Source: Kaistella sp. 97-N-M2 (lineage in GTDB: Bacteria > Bacteroidota > Bacteroidia > Flavobacteriales > Weeksellaceae). Taken from it: a DNA stretch of 64,000 nt. The stretch covers positions 2,294,001 to 2,358,000 of the forward strand of contig NZ_CP090976.1 in assembly GCF_021513235.1 (NCBI RefSeq), in the 5' to 3' direction. The notes under the pieces were generated by a model that had not been told where the DNA came from, did no database searches, and was given only the letters and a program-made list of their open reading frames with translations. A program made the position numbers and the translations under genes. Shown one piece after another: positions 1 to 8,494 of this stretch (position 1 is its first letter; each line of letters starts with the position of its first letter).

Positions 1-610
1 TAGTGGAAAGGTATTTTAAGCGTTCTGTGATCTCCTTCTTGTCAAAGAATACTTCATCAATGGCGACAATCAGCATCGATGTCCAATCAGCATTAAATTG
101 ACTGCTGAACGAATCTCCTTTGATGTAGGTCATATTAAGCCCGAAAATGGATTTAAGCCATTTTATGAATGTAGATTTTCCTGTAGACCTTTCTTTGCTT
201 ACAAGACAGAGAATCGGGAGTATCTGTGTTGGATATTGCATTAAGATCTTGATATAATCTAAACCCAGTTCCAACTGTTCTCCAAAAATATGCTCCATAA
301 ATCTAAGTGAAAATGGAATCTTTTCTAGTAGGGTTGTTTGCTCCGGTGTCTCTTTAATAGGCTGGTAAGGAATCTCATTGTAAACATTATAGAATCCTTG
401 GATAATTTGTTGGTATTGCAAATGGGATGGTATACAACAGAAACCGTCATACTTAGGAACTTGTGAGACATATATCTTTCCGTGATCGCTAATAATGGTC
501 TCACGATTCCATCGAGTCAGTATCGAGATTCTATCTCCTGAGATTAATGGTTTCTCAATAGTTTTATAGTAGGTTGTCCCTACTCTTAGATATGGGATTT
601 TTTCGCTCAT
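1..610 (-). CDS. primase-helicase-type protein, C-terminus off the window
   Basis: The frame opens at an ATG at 608-610 (protein begins MSEKIPYLRVG) and stays open to the left edge, so only the first 203 residues are present. A Walker A-like motif (STGKSTFIKW) near residue 150 and a Walker B-like motif (MLIVAIDEVFF) near residue 185 indicate a P4/SF3-type helicase ATPase. This matches the primase-helicase proteins of Bacteroidota integrative elements and phages. It probably supports replication of the mobile element. The excisionase-like gene upstream fits an island end. The family call is by motif recognition and the substrate is unknown. Confidence 0.6.
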   Translation of the reverse strand, partial: MSEKIPYLRVGTTYYKTIEKPLISGDRISILTRWNRETIISDHGKIYVSQVPKYDGFCCIPSHLQYQQIIQGFYNVYNEIPYQPIKETPEQTTLLEKIPFSLRFMEHIFGEQLELGLDYIKILMQYPTQILPILCLVSKERSTGKSTFIKWLKSIFGLNMTYIKGDSFSSQFNADWTSMLIVAIDEVFFDKKEITERLKYLST

Positions 611-683
611 ATTTTAAAGGTTTGATTCCGTATAGGAAATACGGAAGGGTGAATTGGAATGCTTGATAAATAAAACTCTCTAT

Positions 684-962
684 CTATCTTCTATACTTAA
701 GCGACTTGACTTCGTTCAAAGCATCCATAAGATCAAAATGGTTGACCCTGTAGAATCTTCCAATTTGTTCCGCCTTAATGTTACCTTTTAAAATATGTGA
801 GCGTACGGTTTGATAATCGAGTTTTAGAATTTCTGAACACTCTTTGATAGAGTACAGTTTCTTTTTCAACTCAATTTCAGGTTCTTTTTTGAGAGAATAG
901 AGTAAGTCTTTCACTTCCCCTAATTCGTCGAGAATGGTTTGGAATGGATTTGTTGTCTGCAT
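684..962 (-). CDS. helix-turn-helix, excisionase-like DNA-binding protein
   Basis: This small protein is about 92 residues from the ATG at 960-962; an upstream TTG at 986 would add eight residues and is less likely. The C-terminal half (YSIKECSEILKLDYQTVRSH, then a short wing IGRFYRVN) is a winged MerR/excisionase-type DNA-binding domain of the helix_turn_helix_17 kind. The N-terminal 40 residues are predicted helical and may dimerise. It lies 74 bp upstream of the primase-helicase gene on the same strand, the usual position of excisionase-like genes in Bacteroidota integrative elements. It could control excision or transcription, and the sequence does not decide which. Confidence 0.65.
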   Translation of the reverse strand: MQTTNPFQTILDELGEVKDLLYSLKKEPEIELKKKLYSIKECSEILKLDYQTVRSHILKGNIKAEQIGRFYRVNHFDLMDALNEVKSLKYRR

Positions 963-1038
963 AATCTGATATTTATTTGCAGACAAAATTGTATGATTGG
1001 AATAACTAATGATGCAATTCTACTCAATTGCGTAAAGT

Positions 1039-1773
1039 TTAATACTTGATATTAAATAACTTAGATAATTCTTGATAGATAGTTTCCTCAAAATCATTAG
1101 GTTTCACAGTTATTGCCCGTGAAAATGTTCCTTTGTCAAAATTGGAATTATATTCGTTTTCCATAGCCTCAATAATAGTGGTGTCTTGAAAATCCGGATT
1201 AATAATATGATTGTCTTTTAAGAATCGGTGGATTCTGATGAAGGAAGATTTCTGATCTACGATTAGGTTGTGATTTTCATCTATGAATTTTTTACCCTTT
1301 AGAAAAGTAATAAAGATTTTAGAACTATTTTCCCCAATCATAATATCTGTTAATAGGACTTCTCTTTTTGTTTTGCTCTCCAAAGCAAAATATAGAAAAA
1401 GCGTCGTTTGAGCTCCATTCAAAAAATTGCCCTGTAATTTCATTAGGTTGCCTGAACTTAAAATACTTAATGATTCTTTTCGATATTGCTCTATACAATA
1501 TTCAATCTTCTCTTCAAAGTTGTGATTTCGGGAAGCATCTATATTTTTGAAGTGGAAACTGAAAAAGTTATCTAACTTTTCATATCGAATAAGAAACTCA
1601 TTTCTTTTCTTATTAGTAAGACTAATTTCGCTGGATTTTTGTTTGGCTATTTCAATTCTTTTTGACAACATCTTTGAAATTTTTTCACCTTTGATCCAGT
1701 AAAAAATCATCATAGGATAACCTACAAATTCTTCCCAAAAATTCCAACGTCCATAAAGTTTCTTTTGATCCAT
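1039..1773 (-). CDS. hypothetical protein of the island
   Basis: This 244-residue protein belongs to no family I recognise. It has no signal peptide or membrane span. It is rich in Lys, Glu, Ile and Phe, and residues 40-100 look helical and charged. The C-terminal third (FIRIHRFLKDNHII onward) could be a small alpha/beta or winged-helix domain, but that is a guess. The ATG start lies 178 bp downstream of the membrane-protein gene on the same strand, so it may be read with the conjugation cassette or belong to the mobile-element core. It has no internal stops and looks intact. Confidence 0.5.
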   Translation of the reverse strand: MDQKKLYGRWNFWEEFVGYPMMIFYWIKGEKISKMLSKRIEIAKQKSSEISLTNKKRNEFLIRYEKLDNFFSFHFKNIDASRNHNFEEKIEYCIEQYRKESLSILSSGNLMKLQGNFLNGAQTTLFLYFALESKTKREVLLTDIMIGENSSKIFITFLKGKKFIDENHNLIVDQKSSFIRIHRFLKDNHIINPDFQDTTIIEAMENEYNSNFDKGTFSRAITVKPNDFEETIYQELSKLFNIKY

Positions 1774-1951
1774 AATCTAAATTAATGATTATTTAAAAAC
1801 TTCATTCATTATATGAAATTATTTGTTGTATAAAATATCTGAAGTGATGATTTTATATAGCAGATTTAAGAGCACTTGCAAATTTTAACAAATCGTGAAT
1901 AAACTAAAGTATTTATGAATTATTACTTAAAATTGTTAGCTATTTTCATTA

Positions 1952-2647
1952 TTATTTTATACTTAAAAATTGTTCGTATAATATTTTCGAGTAATAATTA
2001 CCATATCGACGGATAATGTATCTGCTTAAAACAATTGGCATTAGATAAAGGATAAAGCAAATTATTCCCAGAGTTATTTGGTCTTCTAATTTATTGTACG
2101 TGCCATACCAATAAATTGCAATAGCAAAAATTACTGCAATCAGGCTTCCTCCAATTAAATTTCTCCAAAAACCATATTCAATATTGTGTTGCAATAATAA
2201 ACTGTCACCCCGCAAAACATTTCTAATTTGAGAAACAGCGGTAGAAATTAATTTACGAGCATCATTTTCATTTTGTGCTTCTGATTGAGCATCAGCCAAA
2301 ACTATTTTAAATTCTTTTTTGATTTTGTTTCGAATTTTGTCTTTTATTGGTTTAGGGTAGTGTGTATCACTAATCAACAAATGGTTAGTAGTTGGCATAA
2401 ATAATTCTTCTCTAAAATGGAATCGTTGAAAAATTTCTTTTGCAACAATTCGATTTATTTGAATACATAAAAAAATGATTGCTCCTGAAAGCCCAAAATG
2501 TGCTATATACGGTAAAATATCATAAACATTTTTTAATGCATCTGCATACTGTATAGCAATAATTTTATTAACAAAAATAAGCATCGGTATGGATGTTATT
2601 AATGCGGGGAAAAGTCGGGCACGATAAAAATATGGATTCGTAAGCAT
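1952..2647 (-). CDS. four-helix membrane protein, candidate effector of the E2-E1-JAB cassette
   Basis: The 231-residue protein has four hydrophobic spans in two pairs, at about residues 13-34, 45-65, 165-185 and 193-211. A soluble stretch of about 100 residues, Lys/Glu/Asn-rich and probably helical, separates the pairs. There is no cleavable signal peptide. The gene begins 19 bp after the stop of the E2-E1-JAB gene on the same strand, so the two are almost certainly co-transcribed. In nucleotide- and conjugation-based anti-phage systems a small multi-span protein next to the enzymes is often the membrane-disrupting effector. That role is inferred from position and topology only. Confidence 0.6.
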   Translation of the reverse strand: MLTNPYFYRARLFPALITSIPMLIFVNKIIAIQYADALKNVYDILPYIAHFGLSGAIIFLCIQINRIVAKEIFQRFHFREELFMPTTNHLLISDTHYPKPIKDKIRNKIKKEFKIVLADAQSEAQNENDARKLISTAVSQIRNVLRGDSLLLQHNIEYGFWRNLIGGSLIAVIFAIAIYWYGTYNKLEDQITLGIICFILYLMPIVLSRYIIRRYGNYYSKILYEQFLSIK

Positions 2648-2666
2648 TTTTTACATTGTGTATTAA

Positions 2667-5009
2667 TTATTTTTTTTCCAAATCAGAAAAATAATATGAT
2701 TTATCAGCTGGATGTAGGGTACAAGACGGGCTTCCTTGATTTGAGAAAATAATCATAACAGGGCAATCTGTTAGGTAATTTTTTTCAATAGCAATTTCCG
2801 TAAGACTTTTTATATCTGTTTCACTTGGATGATTATTTGCAGAAGGGTGGGAATGCCACTCTCCAACATAAATTGTACTTTGATTAGAGTTCTGATATAT
2901 TTCATCTAAAAAGTTCTGGCAAAATTCAATATCCTTTTCAAATTTGGTTGATGACATTACTGCTTTTGGTCCTGGACTAGAAACACGAGTAATAACTATA
3001 TTGCCTTTTTCATCCTTAATTCCTGCCATAACTCCACCTGTTTCTATGGTTGGATTTTCACGGATTAAGTTTTGCATATATGAGATACAATCTTCTTTTA
3101 TTACAACCTTTATTTTCTTCTTATTATTACAATAAACACAGTCTTTGTGTGGTGGAATGTATTGACTGTGTATACTATTAGCATTTATAGGAGTTCCGTC
3201 AACTGTCTCAGTTGACCATATCCAATGATTATTTTCCGATTCTCCACCTTGGAGATGTTCAATGATAAATCTTGAAGCCATTGAAGCGGTTAGTTTTAAA
3301 TCTGCGGCACTTGCAGGTCTGATAGGATTATTACATTCATTTTTTAGTGTAGGATATTCCGCATCTTCAGGAATCTCAATGAAGTGTTTATTCTCATTTC
3401 TGTAAAGGCTTAAACAATGGAAGCAAGCGTCTTTTTCAGGGATTATTCTGAAAATCCGTGCAGTTTTTCCACCACGTAAAGCTCTAACGTAAAATGCAGG
3501 TTTGTTTGATAAAACCAGCTGCTGATTGATAAATCCTTCAACATTATCATCAGCAATTGAACAGATTGTAATAGAATCATCTTCCAAATTTTTTGGATTT
3601 AACTGATACAAATCCTCAGTAATAGGTAAAATTTTCACAAAAGGATTGTGACTATTAAGTATTTGCCATACAGCTATTACCTTCGGAAGGCCAATGTATT
3701 CCATACCAGCTAAATGTCTTACAGCATTATGTGCATGCATAGCTTGGTTATCCACAAGCATAATATCTCCAACACCAGCCTTGGCAATACAATCAGCAAT
3801 TTCGCTTCCTAAAGCTCCAACACCAAAAATATTGACTGATGCATTTTTTAGAACATCATAATCAGCTCTTTTGCTATTCCGTTGATGAAATGATTCTTCT
3901 GTTAGTTTTTCAGATTGAATAGCTTCAATTTTATCATAACAGTCAAAAATTTCTTTTATTTTTTGTGTATTGTCTGTTTGTACAAATACGTAGCCACCTG
4001 ACAATTCTTTTTTAGAAATTTTGAAAAGTTGAAATTCGTAAATGCCTTTTCTGTTTGGAAATCTTAATCCTAAAAAGAAATATTCATCCAAGTTCTTAAA
4101 ATGGTGAATTGATTGGAATAATCTGCTTAACCCTTGCTGATAATCCCCATTGCCAATAATTGTAATAAGATCTTCAATTTTACGAAAAGGAGCGGGTTCT
4201 GAGCTTATATGAAACCAAGATGCTTTTAATAAAATTTTATCCTTTAATAATCTCTCAACAGTGCTGTTTTTAGAGTATAAGTCGAGAGAAGTTTTAATAT
4301 CTTTTATTCCAAATCGAGAAAGGTCAATATTGATTTGTTTAAAAATCCCATTCTCCTTGCCATCAATAAAACAACCGAAGTATATATACTTGTCTTCAGT
4401 GAAAATTGGATCTTTTGGAATAAATTTAAAAAGATTAGCGTAACAATCTCCTTCTGCTAAGGTTAAATCTAAAAATTGTTCGGAATAGAAAAACTTTGTA
4501 TCTGAGCAGATATTATTAAAATGTGCAATAAAATTAACATCCTCACTGTCTGGAGGATATTCTCCTGTAATATGTCCTGCATGCCAATCTGTAACACGTT
4601 GAAGTATCGTTGAAATTCCGTAAATATTTATAGGTTTATCTAAATCCTCCCTTTCTAAAGTACATAGTTCTCCTGAGCTATTCTGATGTCTAAGATTATA
4701 ATAAAATTTTGTGAAAGATTTAATATTTTCAAGTGCTTCAGAAAGTTGTAGCTTAGATAATTGAACAATTTCTTCCTGTGATAATTGTCTTTCCAATGGG
4801 AAAATCATTGGTAATCGATACGGTGTTGCGTCTGAATACAAGACTAAGATTGGAAAACGATGTAAACCATTGACCCTCACGATAATATTGCCATGAGAGA
4901 TAAATAAATTATCACGAAATTGAAATAACTCCTTATAATTACTATCATTCGCCAAAGCATTACTTTCTCTGCGTAAAAAATCTGGGTGTTTTTTAAACCA
5001 CTGTAACAT
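2667..5009 (-). CDS. E2-like / E1 (ThiF) / JAB triple-domain ubiquitin-type conjugation protein
   Basis: The 780-residue protein joins three ubiquitin-pathway modules. Residues 1-160 resemble a bacterial E2 fold, with candidate catalytic Cys116 in SSGELCTLE and a Trp142 helix. Residues 385-630 are an E1/ThiF adenylation domain: GVGALGS at 396-402, Asp420 in LVDNQ, Arg431 in NAVRH, candidate catalytic Cys559 in ECNNPIRPAS, and CxxC pairs at 529/532 and 624/627 for zinc. Residues 635-780 are a JAB/JAMM isopeptidase with Glu656, His719 and His721 (EWHSHPS) and Asp732. CBASS Cap2 (E2-E1) and Cap3 (JAB) carry these activities separately, whereas here they share one chain. Its ATG overlaps the MBL stop as TAATG, implying coupled translation. 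Activation, transfer and removal of a C-terminal Gly protein is the inferred role. Confidence 0.85.
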   Translation of the reverse strand: MLQWFKKHPDFLRRESNALANDSNYKELFQFRDNLFISHGNIIVRVNGLHRFPILVLYSDATPYRLPMIFPLERQLSQEEIVQLSKLQLSEALENIKSFTKFYYNLRHQNSSGELCTLEREDLDKPINIYGISTILQRVTDWHAGHITGEYPPDSEDVNFIAHFNNICSDTKFFYSEQFLDLTLAEGDCYANLFKFIPKDPIFTEDKYIYFGCFIDGKENGIFKQINIDLSRFGIKDIKTSLDLYSKNSTVERLLKDKILLKASWFHISSEPAPFRKIEDLITIIGNGDYQQGLSRLFQSIHHFKNLDEYFFLGLRFPNRKGIYEFQLFKISKKELSGGYVFVQTDNTQKIKEIFDCYDKIEAIQSEKLTEESFHQRNSKRADYDVLKNASVNIFGVGALGSEIADCIAKAGVGDIMLVDNQAMHAHNAVRHLAGMEYIGLPKVIAVWQILNSHNPFVKILPITEDLYQLNPKNLEDDSITICSIADDNVEGFINQQLVLSNKPAFYVRALRGGKTARIFRIIPEKDACFHCLSLYRNENKHFIEIPEDAEYPTLKNECNNPIRPASAADLKLTASMASRFIIEHLQGGESENNHWIWSTETVDGTPINANSIHSQYIPPHKDCVYCNNKKKIKVVIKEDCISYMQNLIRENPTIETGGVMAGIKDEKGNIVITRVSSPGPKAVMSSTKFEKDIEFCQNFLDEIYQNSNQSTIYVGEWHSHPSANNHPSETDIKSLTEIAIEKNYLTDCPVMIIFSNQGSPSCTLHPADKSYYFSDLEKK

Positions 5010-6097
5010 TATCCCATAGGTTTATTATCAATCCTTGATGTTTGTACCCCGATGTAAACATTTTTAGATGTATCATTTTTTCCGCTTTCACCACCACTAT
5101 CCGTTATGCCATATTTTTCAATTAATTCTTTATCAGTTTTAACAGTTATGTTGCCATAGGAGTCTATATCTACAATTACAGATTCAATGTTAGCACCAAG
5201 ATGCAAAATACCGTCTTCGTCAATGTGTTTCTTATATAGTTCCATAGCATCGTCATGTGGATGTTCGTGTGGACTTTCACTTTGTTTTGGAGCACTAATT
5301 ATTAGATAAGAAGGCTTTATATATTCTATATGTGTTTCATAAACGTCCTCGTCATCTTTGTTATTTTTGAAAAATGTTCGAGAGCCATGATGGCTCGCAC
5401 TTAAGACATCAGCAGGTAAACTATTCTTATGATATTCTGTAATGTGTTCTTTCCATGCTTCTTTATCAGAATCTCCTGTCATTAAAATACTTTTTGGATT
5501 TATTCCATAAGTAAACTTGATGACACCGCATTGCTCGTGAATCCTTTTATTTCTTTCATCGGCATCACCTTCTCGAATATCTTCACATAAATATTGTGCA
5601 GGAGATATCACTTGAAAATCAATTAATCCTAACTTTTTTGTAGTTGCTACATTATCAGATGTTCTTATCTTGTTAAGCTCATTAGTTCCTAATAAAAAGT
5701 ATTCATTGCTCTTTCCAACTTTCTTTACAACTTCAGTGAAAACTTCATATTTTTCTTTATGTTTACCTCCTGCTTTATGGTTTGAATGCCAAACTTCAGA
5801 AAACCCGATTTCGTCATATATTTCTTTAATACCACCTATGTGGTCATTATGTGGATGGGTGTTGATGAAAGTTGAAAGTTTCCCACCATTGCTGAATAAT
5901 TCTTTAAATAAATAAACTAAATCAATTTCATTTTCCTCATTGTCTTTGTCAGAGTCCACTAATATGTACATATAATCATCTATATTTTGACCTGTTGGAA
6001 TGACCATTAATGTTGACTCACCTTGCCCTGTGTAGAAAAAGATAGTTCGAAAGATACCAGCTTGAGTGGGTTTGATAATTTTTTCTGCTATAGTCAT
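5009..6097 (-). CDS. ComEC-type metallo-beta-lactamase-fold hydrolase ending in Gly
   Basis: This 362-residue MBL-fold protein has the HxHxDH zinc motif (HPHNDHIGG, His81-His86), MTGDSD at about 206-211 and SASHHGSR at about 234-240, the pattern of ComEC/RNase-like hydrolases. No membrane segment precedes it. The last 35 residues are low-complexity (DSGGESGKNDTS) and the chain ends NKPMG, so it has a flexible tail with a C-terminal glycine. The stop overlaps the ATG of the E2-E1-JAB gene by one base. Known Cap2 systems join a C-terminal Gly of a partner enzyme to targets, so this protein could be the conjugated substrate. That is inference; it may instead be a nuclease or cyclic-nucleotide hydrolase. 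Confidence 0.8.
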   Translation of the reverse strand: MTIAEKIIKPTQAGIFRTIFFYTGQGESTLMVIPTGQNIDDYMYILVDSDKDNEENEIDLVYLFKELFSNGGKLSTFINTHPHNDHIGGIKEIYDEIGFSEVWHSNHKAGGKHKEKYEVFTEVVKKVGKSNEYFLLGTNELNKIRTSDNVATTKKLGLIDFQVISPAQYLCEDIREGDADERNKRIHEQCGVIKFTYGINPKSILMTGDSDKEAWKEHITEYHKNSLPADVLSASHHGSRTFFKNNKDDEDVYETHIEYIKPSYLIISAPKQSESPHEHPHDDAMELYKKHIDEDGILHLGANIESVIVDIDSYGNITVKTDKELIEKYGITDSGGESGKNDTSKNVYIGVQTSRIDNKPMG

Positions 6098-6234
6098 AAT
6101 TTCTACTTAATATTTTCGTTAGAAGCTAAAATATATAAATCTTCGTAAAATTAATTACGGTTTCCCTGATTTGTTCAGATAAAAACCAGAGAATCGCAAC
6201 TACTGAAATTTACTATTTTTAATAATATCCCAAA

Positions 6235-6286
6235 TTTAAAAACTATATTTTTACTCCGGTTTTTGTGAAAAAATATAGTTTTTAAA
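6235..6286. repeat. perfect 18-bp inverted repeat
   Basis: TTTAAAAACTATATTTTT at 6235-6252 is repeated exactly as its reverse complement at 6269-6286, with a 16-nt loop. It lies between the truncated MBL gene and the intact MBL gene, just upstream of the cassette. No U-tract follows on the minus strand, so it is a poor intrinsic terminator. An operator, attenuator or small inverted-repeat element are alternatives. Confidence 0.7.
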
Positions 6287-6366
6287 TATATTTTTATGAA
6301 TTAGTACCGAACTAGCAAAGCTTTCTTAATTACTTGGTTTTATATTATAAATAATATGCTAATAAT

Positions 6367-7275
6367 TTAATTATTATTTTTGGGGTTCAGTTGAAATAAA
6401 TCATATGCTTGAAAATTAGTAGAGTAAGTTGTATCTGTCCAATTGCGTTTAGCCTTGTAATATTTCGCAAACTCGTAATTTTTTACATAAAAAACTATCT
6501 TACTCGCAGTAACATCCATTATTACATAACCGGCTTGATTGTTTGTAATCCTAGTTCGCGGATAACATTCATAAGCAAGATATTTTGAACTTGCGTTACC
6601 AAATAGTGTCACCCTCGGATTCAATGTTTTTAAGAACTCATAGCTCCTTCCTGAATCTCTTCCATGATGTGGTGCAAATAATACATCAATGTTTGTCACT
6701 TGATCTCTGTGATTTTTTAAAATATAGTCCCAAGAATCATTATCACTATCTCCCGCAAAAAGTATTTTCCAACTTGTACCATCTGGTCTAGGGTGTGTTA
6801 GTAATAGAACGTAAGATAAATCATTATAATCGCCATTTGAATTTGCTTTTCTAACAAGTTCTGCGGTAGGGCTTAATATTTTTATATTATCCTCATTATA
6901 AAATGAATTTTCTTGTCCTGCAAAATAAGTCAAACGTCTGGTTTCACTGATCTGACCACTTCTGATTTTTGTATAGAAATCCCAATCCTCTTTGTTATAA
7001 CCAGCAAAGTTAGCACCATCTGCTACAGTTTTATTGTTATCGGTATCCCAAGTGTTCATAATATTAAACTCAGAATATAAATCACTGATTCCATCAAGAT
7101 GATCCATATCTGGATGAGTAATGATAAAGCGGAAAATATCACTAATACCATATTTCTTCAAATATAAAATTGGGTTGTCTGGAGTCCTTTTCTGTTGATA
7201 ATCTCTTTTGCTGGAGGGAACTTTGTAAGCTCCCCCGAAAACAGTACGGTTTAAAAGTATAAAATTAATTAACTT
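6367..7275 (-). pseudogene. second metallo-beta-lactamase-fold gene, 5' end removed by IS
   Basis: The reading frame has THPDMDHLDG, LFAGDSD and FAPHHGRDSG, the same three MBL motifs in the same spacing as the neighbouring gene, so it is a paralogue or relative. The frame runs upstream without a stop past a TTG at 7159-7161 (through YKVPSSKRDY and DNPILYLKKYG) as far as 7275, where the IS3-family element begins. The N-terminal strand region normally before the zinc motif is therefore partly missing, along with the promoter. The C-terminus (FQLNPKNNN) lacks the terminal Gly of its neighbour. It may still be expressed from the IS, but is probably dead. Confidence 0.75.
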
Positions 7276-7302
7276 TGACCTCCCCCCGATATATGGAACA
7301 AT

Positions 7303-8073
7303 CTAAAATAGAGAAATTTGCATGTTTTGACTGTTTTCAATGAACTCGTTTGGCGTTAAATTTCCCAATGAGCTATGGGGTCTGTAACTGTTATAATCCT
7401 CTTTCCAGACATCCAGCTTTTGCTGTGCATCTTCCAGTGATAAGAACCAATTCACATTGAGGCATTCATCCCTTAATGATCCGTTAAAACTCTCTATAAA
7501 CGCATTATCTGTAGGCTTTCCAGGCCTGGAGAATTCCAGTTCTATTTTCCTTTCATAAGCCCATCTGTCCAATGCTTTACTGATAAACTCCGGTCCGTTA
7601 TCAATCTTAATCCGCTTGGGATAGGCTTGCTGCTCAAAGGTAACATTTTTTAATATTTCAGCAACATCTTCTCCTTTAATGGAAATTCCGGAATGAAGTA
7701 CCAAGGATTTACGGCTATAATTATCCACTAAAGTTAAGACCCTGAATTTCTTGCCGTCAAACAGGGCATCGCTCATAAAATCCATGCTCCAGCACTCATG
7801 TAAACTAGAAGCAATGCCATTGGTAGGAACCCGGGATCGTGCAGATTTTATTCTTTTGTTCCGTTTTCTCCTTAGGTTCAAACCTTCCTCACAATAGATT
7901 CTGTAGATCCTTTTATGATTGTCCTTCCATCCTTCCCGTCTCAGAAGAATATGTAAACGCTGCACGCCATACCGAACACGAATGTTGGAAAGTTCTATGA
8001 GTCGCATCCTCACCGCCTTATCATCTCTACGATGTGGATGGTAATAATAAACACTGGGCTGTAAAAACACCAA
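7303..8073 (-). CDS. IS3-family transposase OrfB (DDE integrase core)
   Basis: The 256 residues contain HTH_21 and rve integrase-core domains. The DDE triad is visible in WSMDFMSD, KIDNGPEF and ESFNGSLRDE, followed by the conserved YNSYRPHSSLG end. The frame continues upstream without a stop to the A-run near 8152-8160 inside orfA, reading KKVLKPVQRR before the nominal start, so the active product should be an OrfAB fusion made by a -1 frameshift. The gene appears intact. Confidence 0.9.
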   Translation of the reverse strand: MVFLQPSVYYYHPHRRDDKAVRMRLIELSNIRVRYGVQRLHILLRREGWKDNHKRIYRIYCEEGLNLRRKRNKRIKSARSRVPTNGIASSLHECWSMDFMSDALFDGKKFRVLTLVDNYSRKSLVLHSGISIKGEDVAEILKNVTFEQQAYPKRIKIDNGPEFISKALDRWAYERKIELEFSRPGKPTDNAFIESFNGSLRDECLNVNWFLSLEDAQQKLDVWKEDYNSYRPHSSLGNLTPNEFIENSQNMQISLF

Positions 8074-8128
8074 ACGACAGCTTCTTCGCTTAGAAACCCG
8101 GTAATCCTGCTGTATCCCTTTCGCCAGT

Positions 8129-8413
8129 TCACGCCTCTGAACCGGCTTTAGAACTTTTTTTCAGAACATCCTGAAGAATCTGCTTATCTAAACTTAAGTC
8201 CGCTACCAGCTTTTTGAGCTGGCTGTTCTCTTCTTCCAGCTGGCGCAAACGGCGAAGTTCCGTGATGCCCAAGCCTCCGAATTTTTTTTTCCAATTGTAA
8301 AAAGTTGCCTCGCTGATACCCATTTTGCGACATACTTCTTCCACTTTTACTCCCGTCTCGGATTGCTTCAAGGCGAAGACAATCTGACTTTCTGTAAATC
8401 TGCTTTTTTTCAT
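8129..8413 (-). CDS. IS3-family transposase OrfA (HTH)
   Basis: The 94-residue protein has a helix-turn-helix of the HTH_Tnp_1 type (SQIVFALKQ...GISEATFYNWKKKFGG) followed by a leucine-zipper helix (LEEENSQLKKLVADL). It binds the IS ends and dimerises with OrfB. Near its 3' end a run of seven A followed by G on the coding strand (about 8152-8160) is a classic -1 slippery site. It lets ribosomes enter the orfB frame, which is open there. Confidence 0.9.
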   Translation of the reverse strand: MKKSRFTESQIVFALKQSETGVKVEEVCRKMGISEATFYNWKKKFGGLGITELRRLRQLEEENSQLKKLVADLSLDKQILQDVLKKSSKAGSEA

Positions 8414-8494
8414 TTGATTTTTCTTGTATTAAAGTTAATTACTTTATCGAAAAATCTCTACTTTTAGGTGTTACGGTTTTGTGGGAGAAGGTCA

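Larger units (their letters stand above)
7276..8494 (-). mobile_element. IS3-family insertion sequence, 1219 bp
   Basis: The element is bounded by imperfect inverted repeats of about 37 bp. The left end reads TGACCTCCCCCCGATATATG and the reverse complement of the right end reads TGACCTTCTCCCACAAAACC; both continue into a shared CTAAAA(G)TAGAG block. It carries overlapping orfA and orfB with a slippery A-run. The left flank ACTT and right flank TCGA give no target duplication, and the genes on the two sides are unrelated, so the element probably mediated a deletion or recombined with another copy. Confidence 0.8.
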
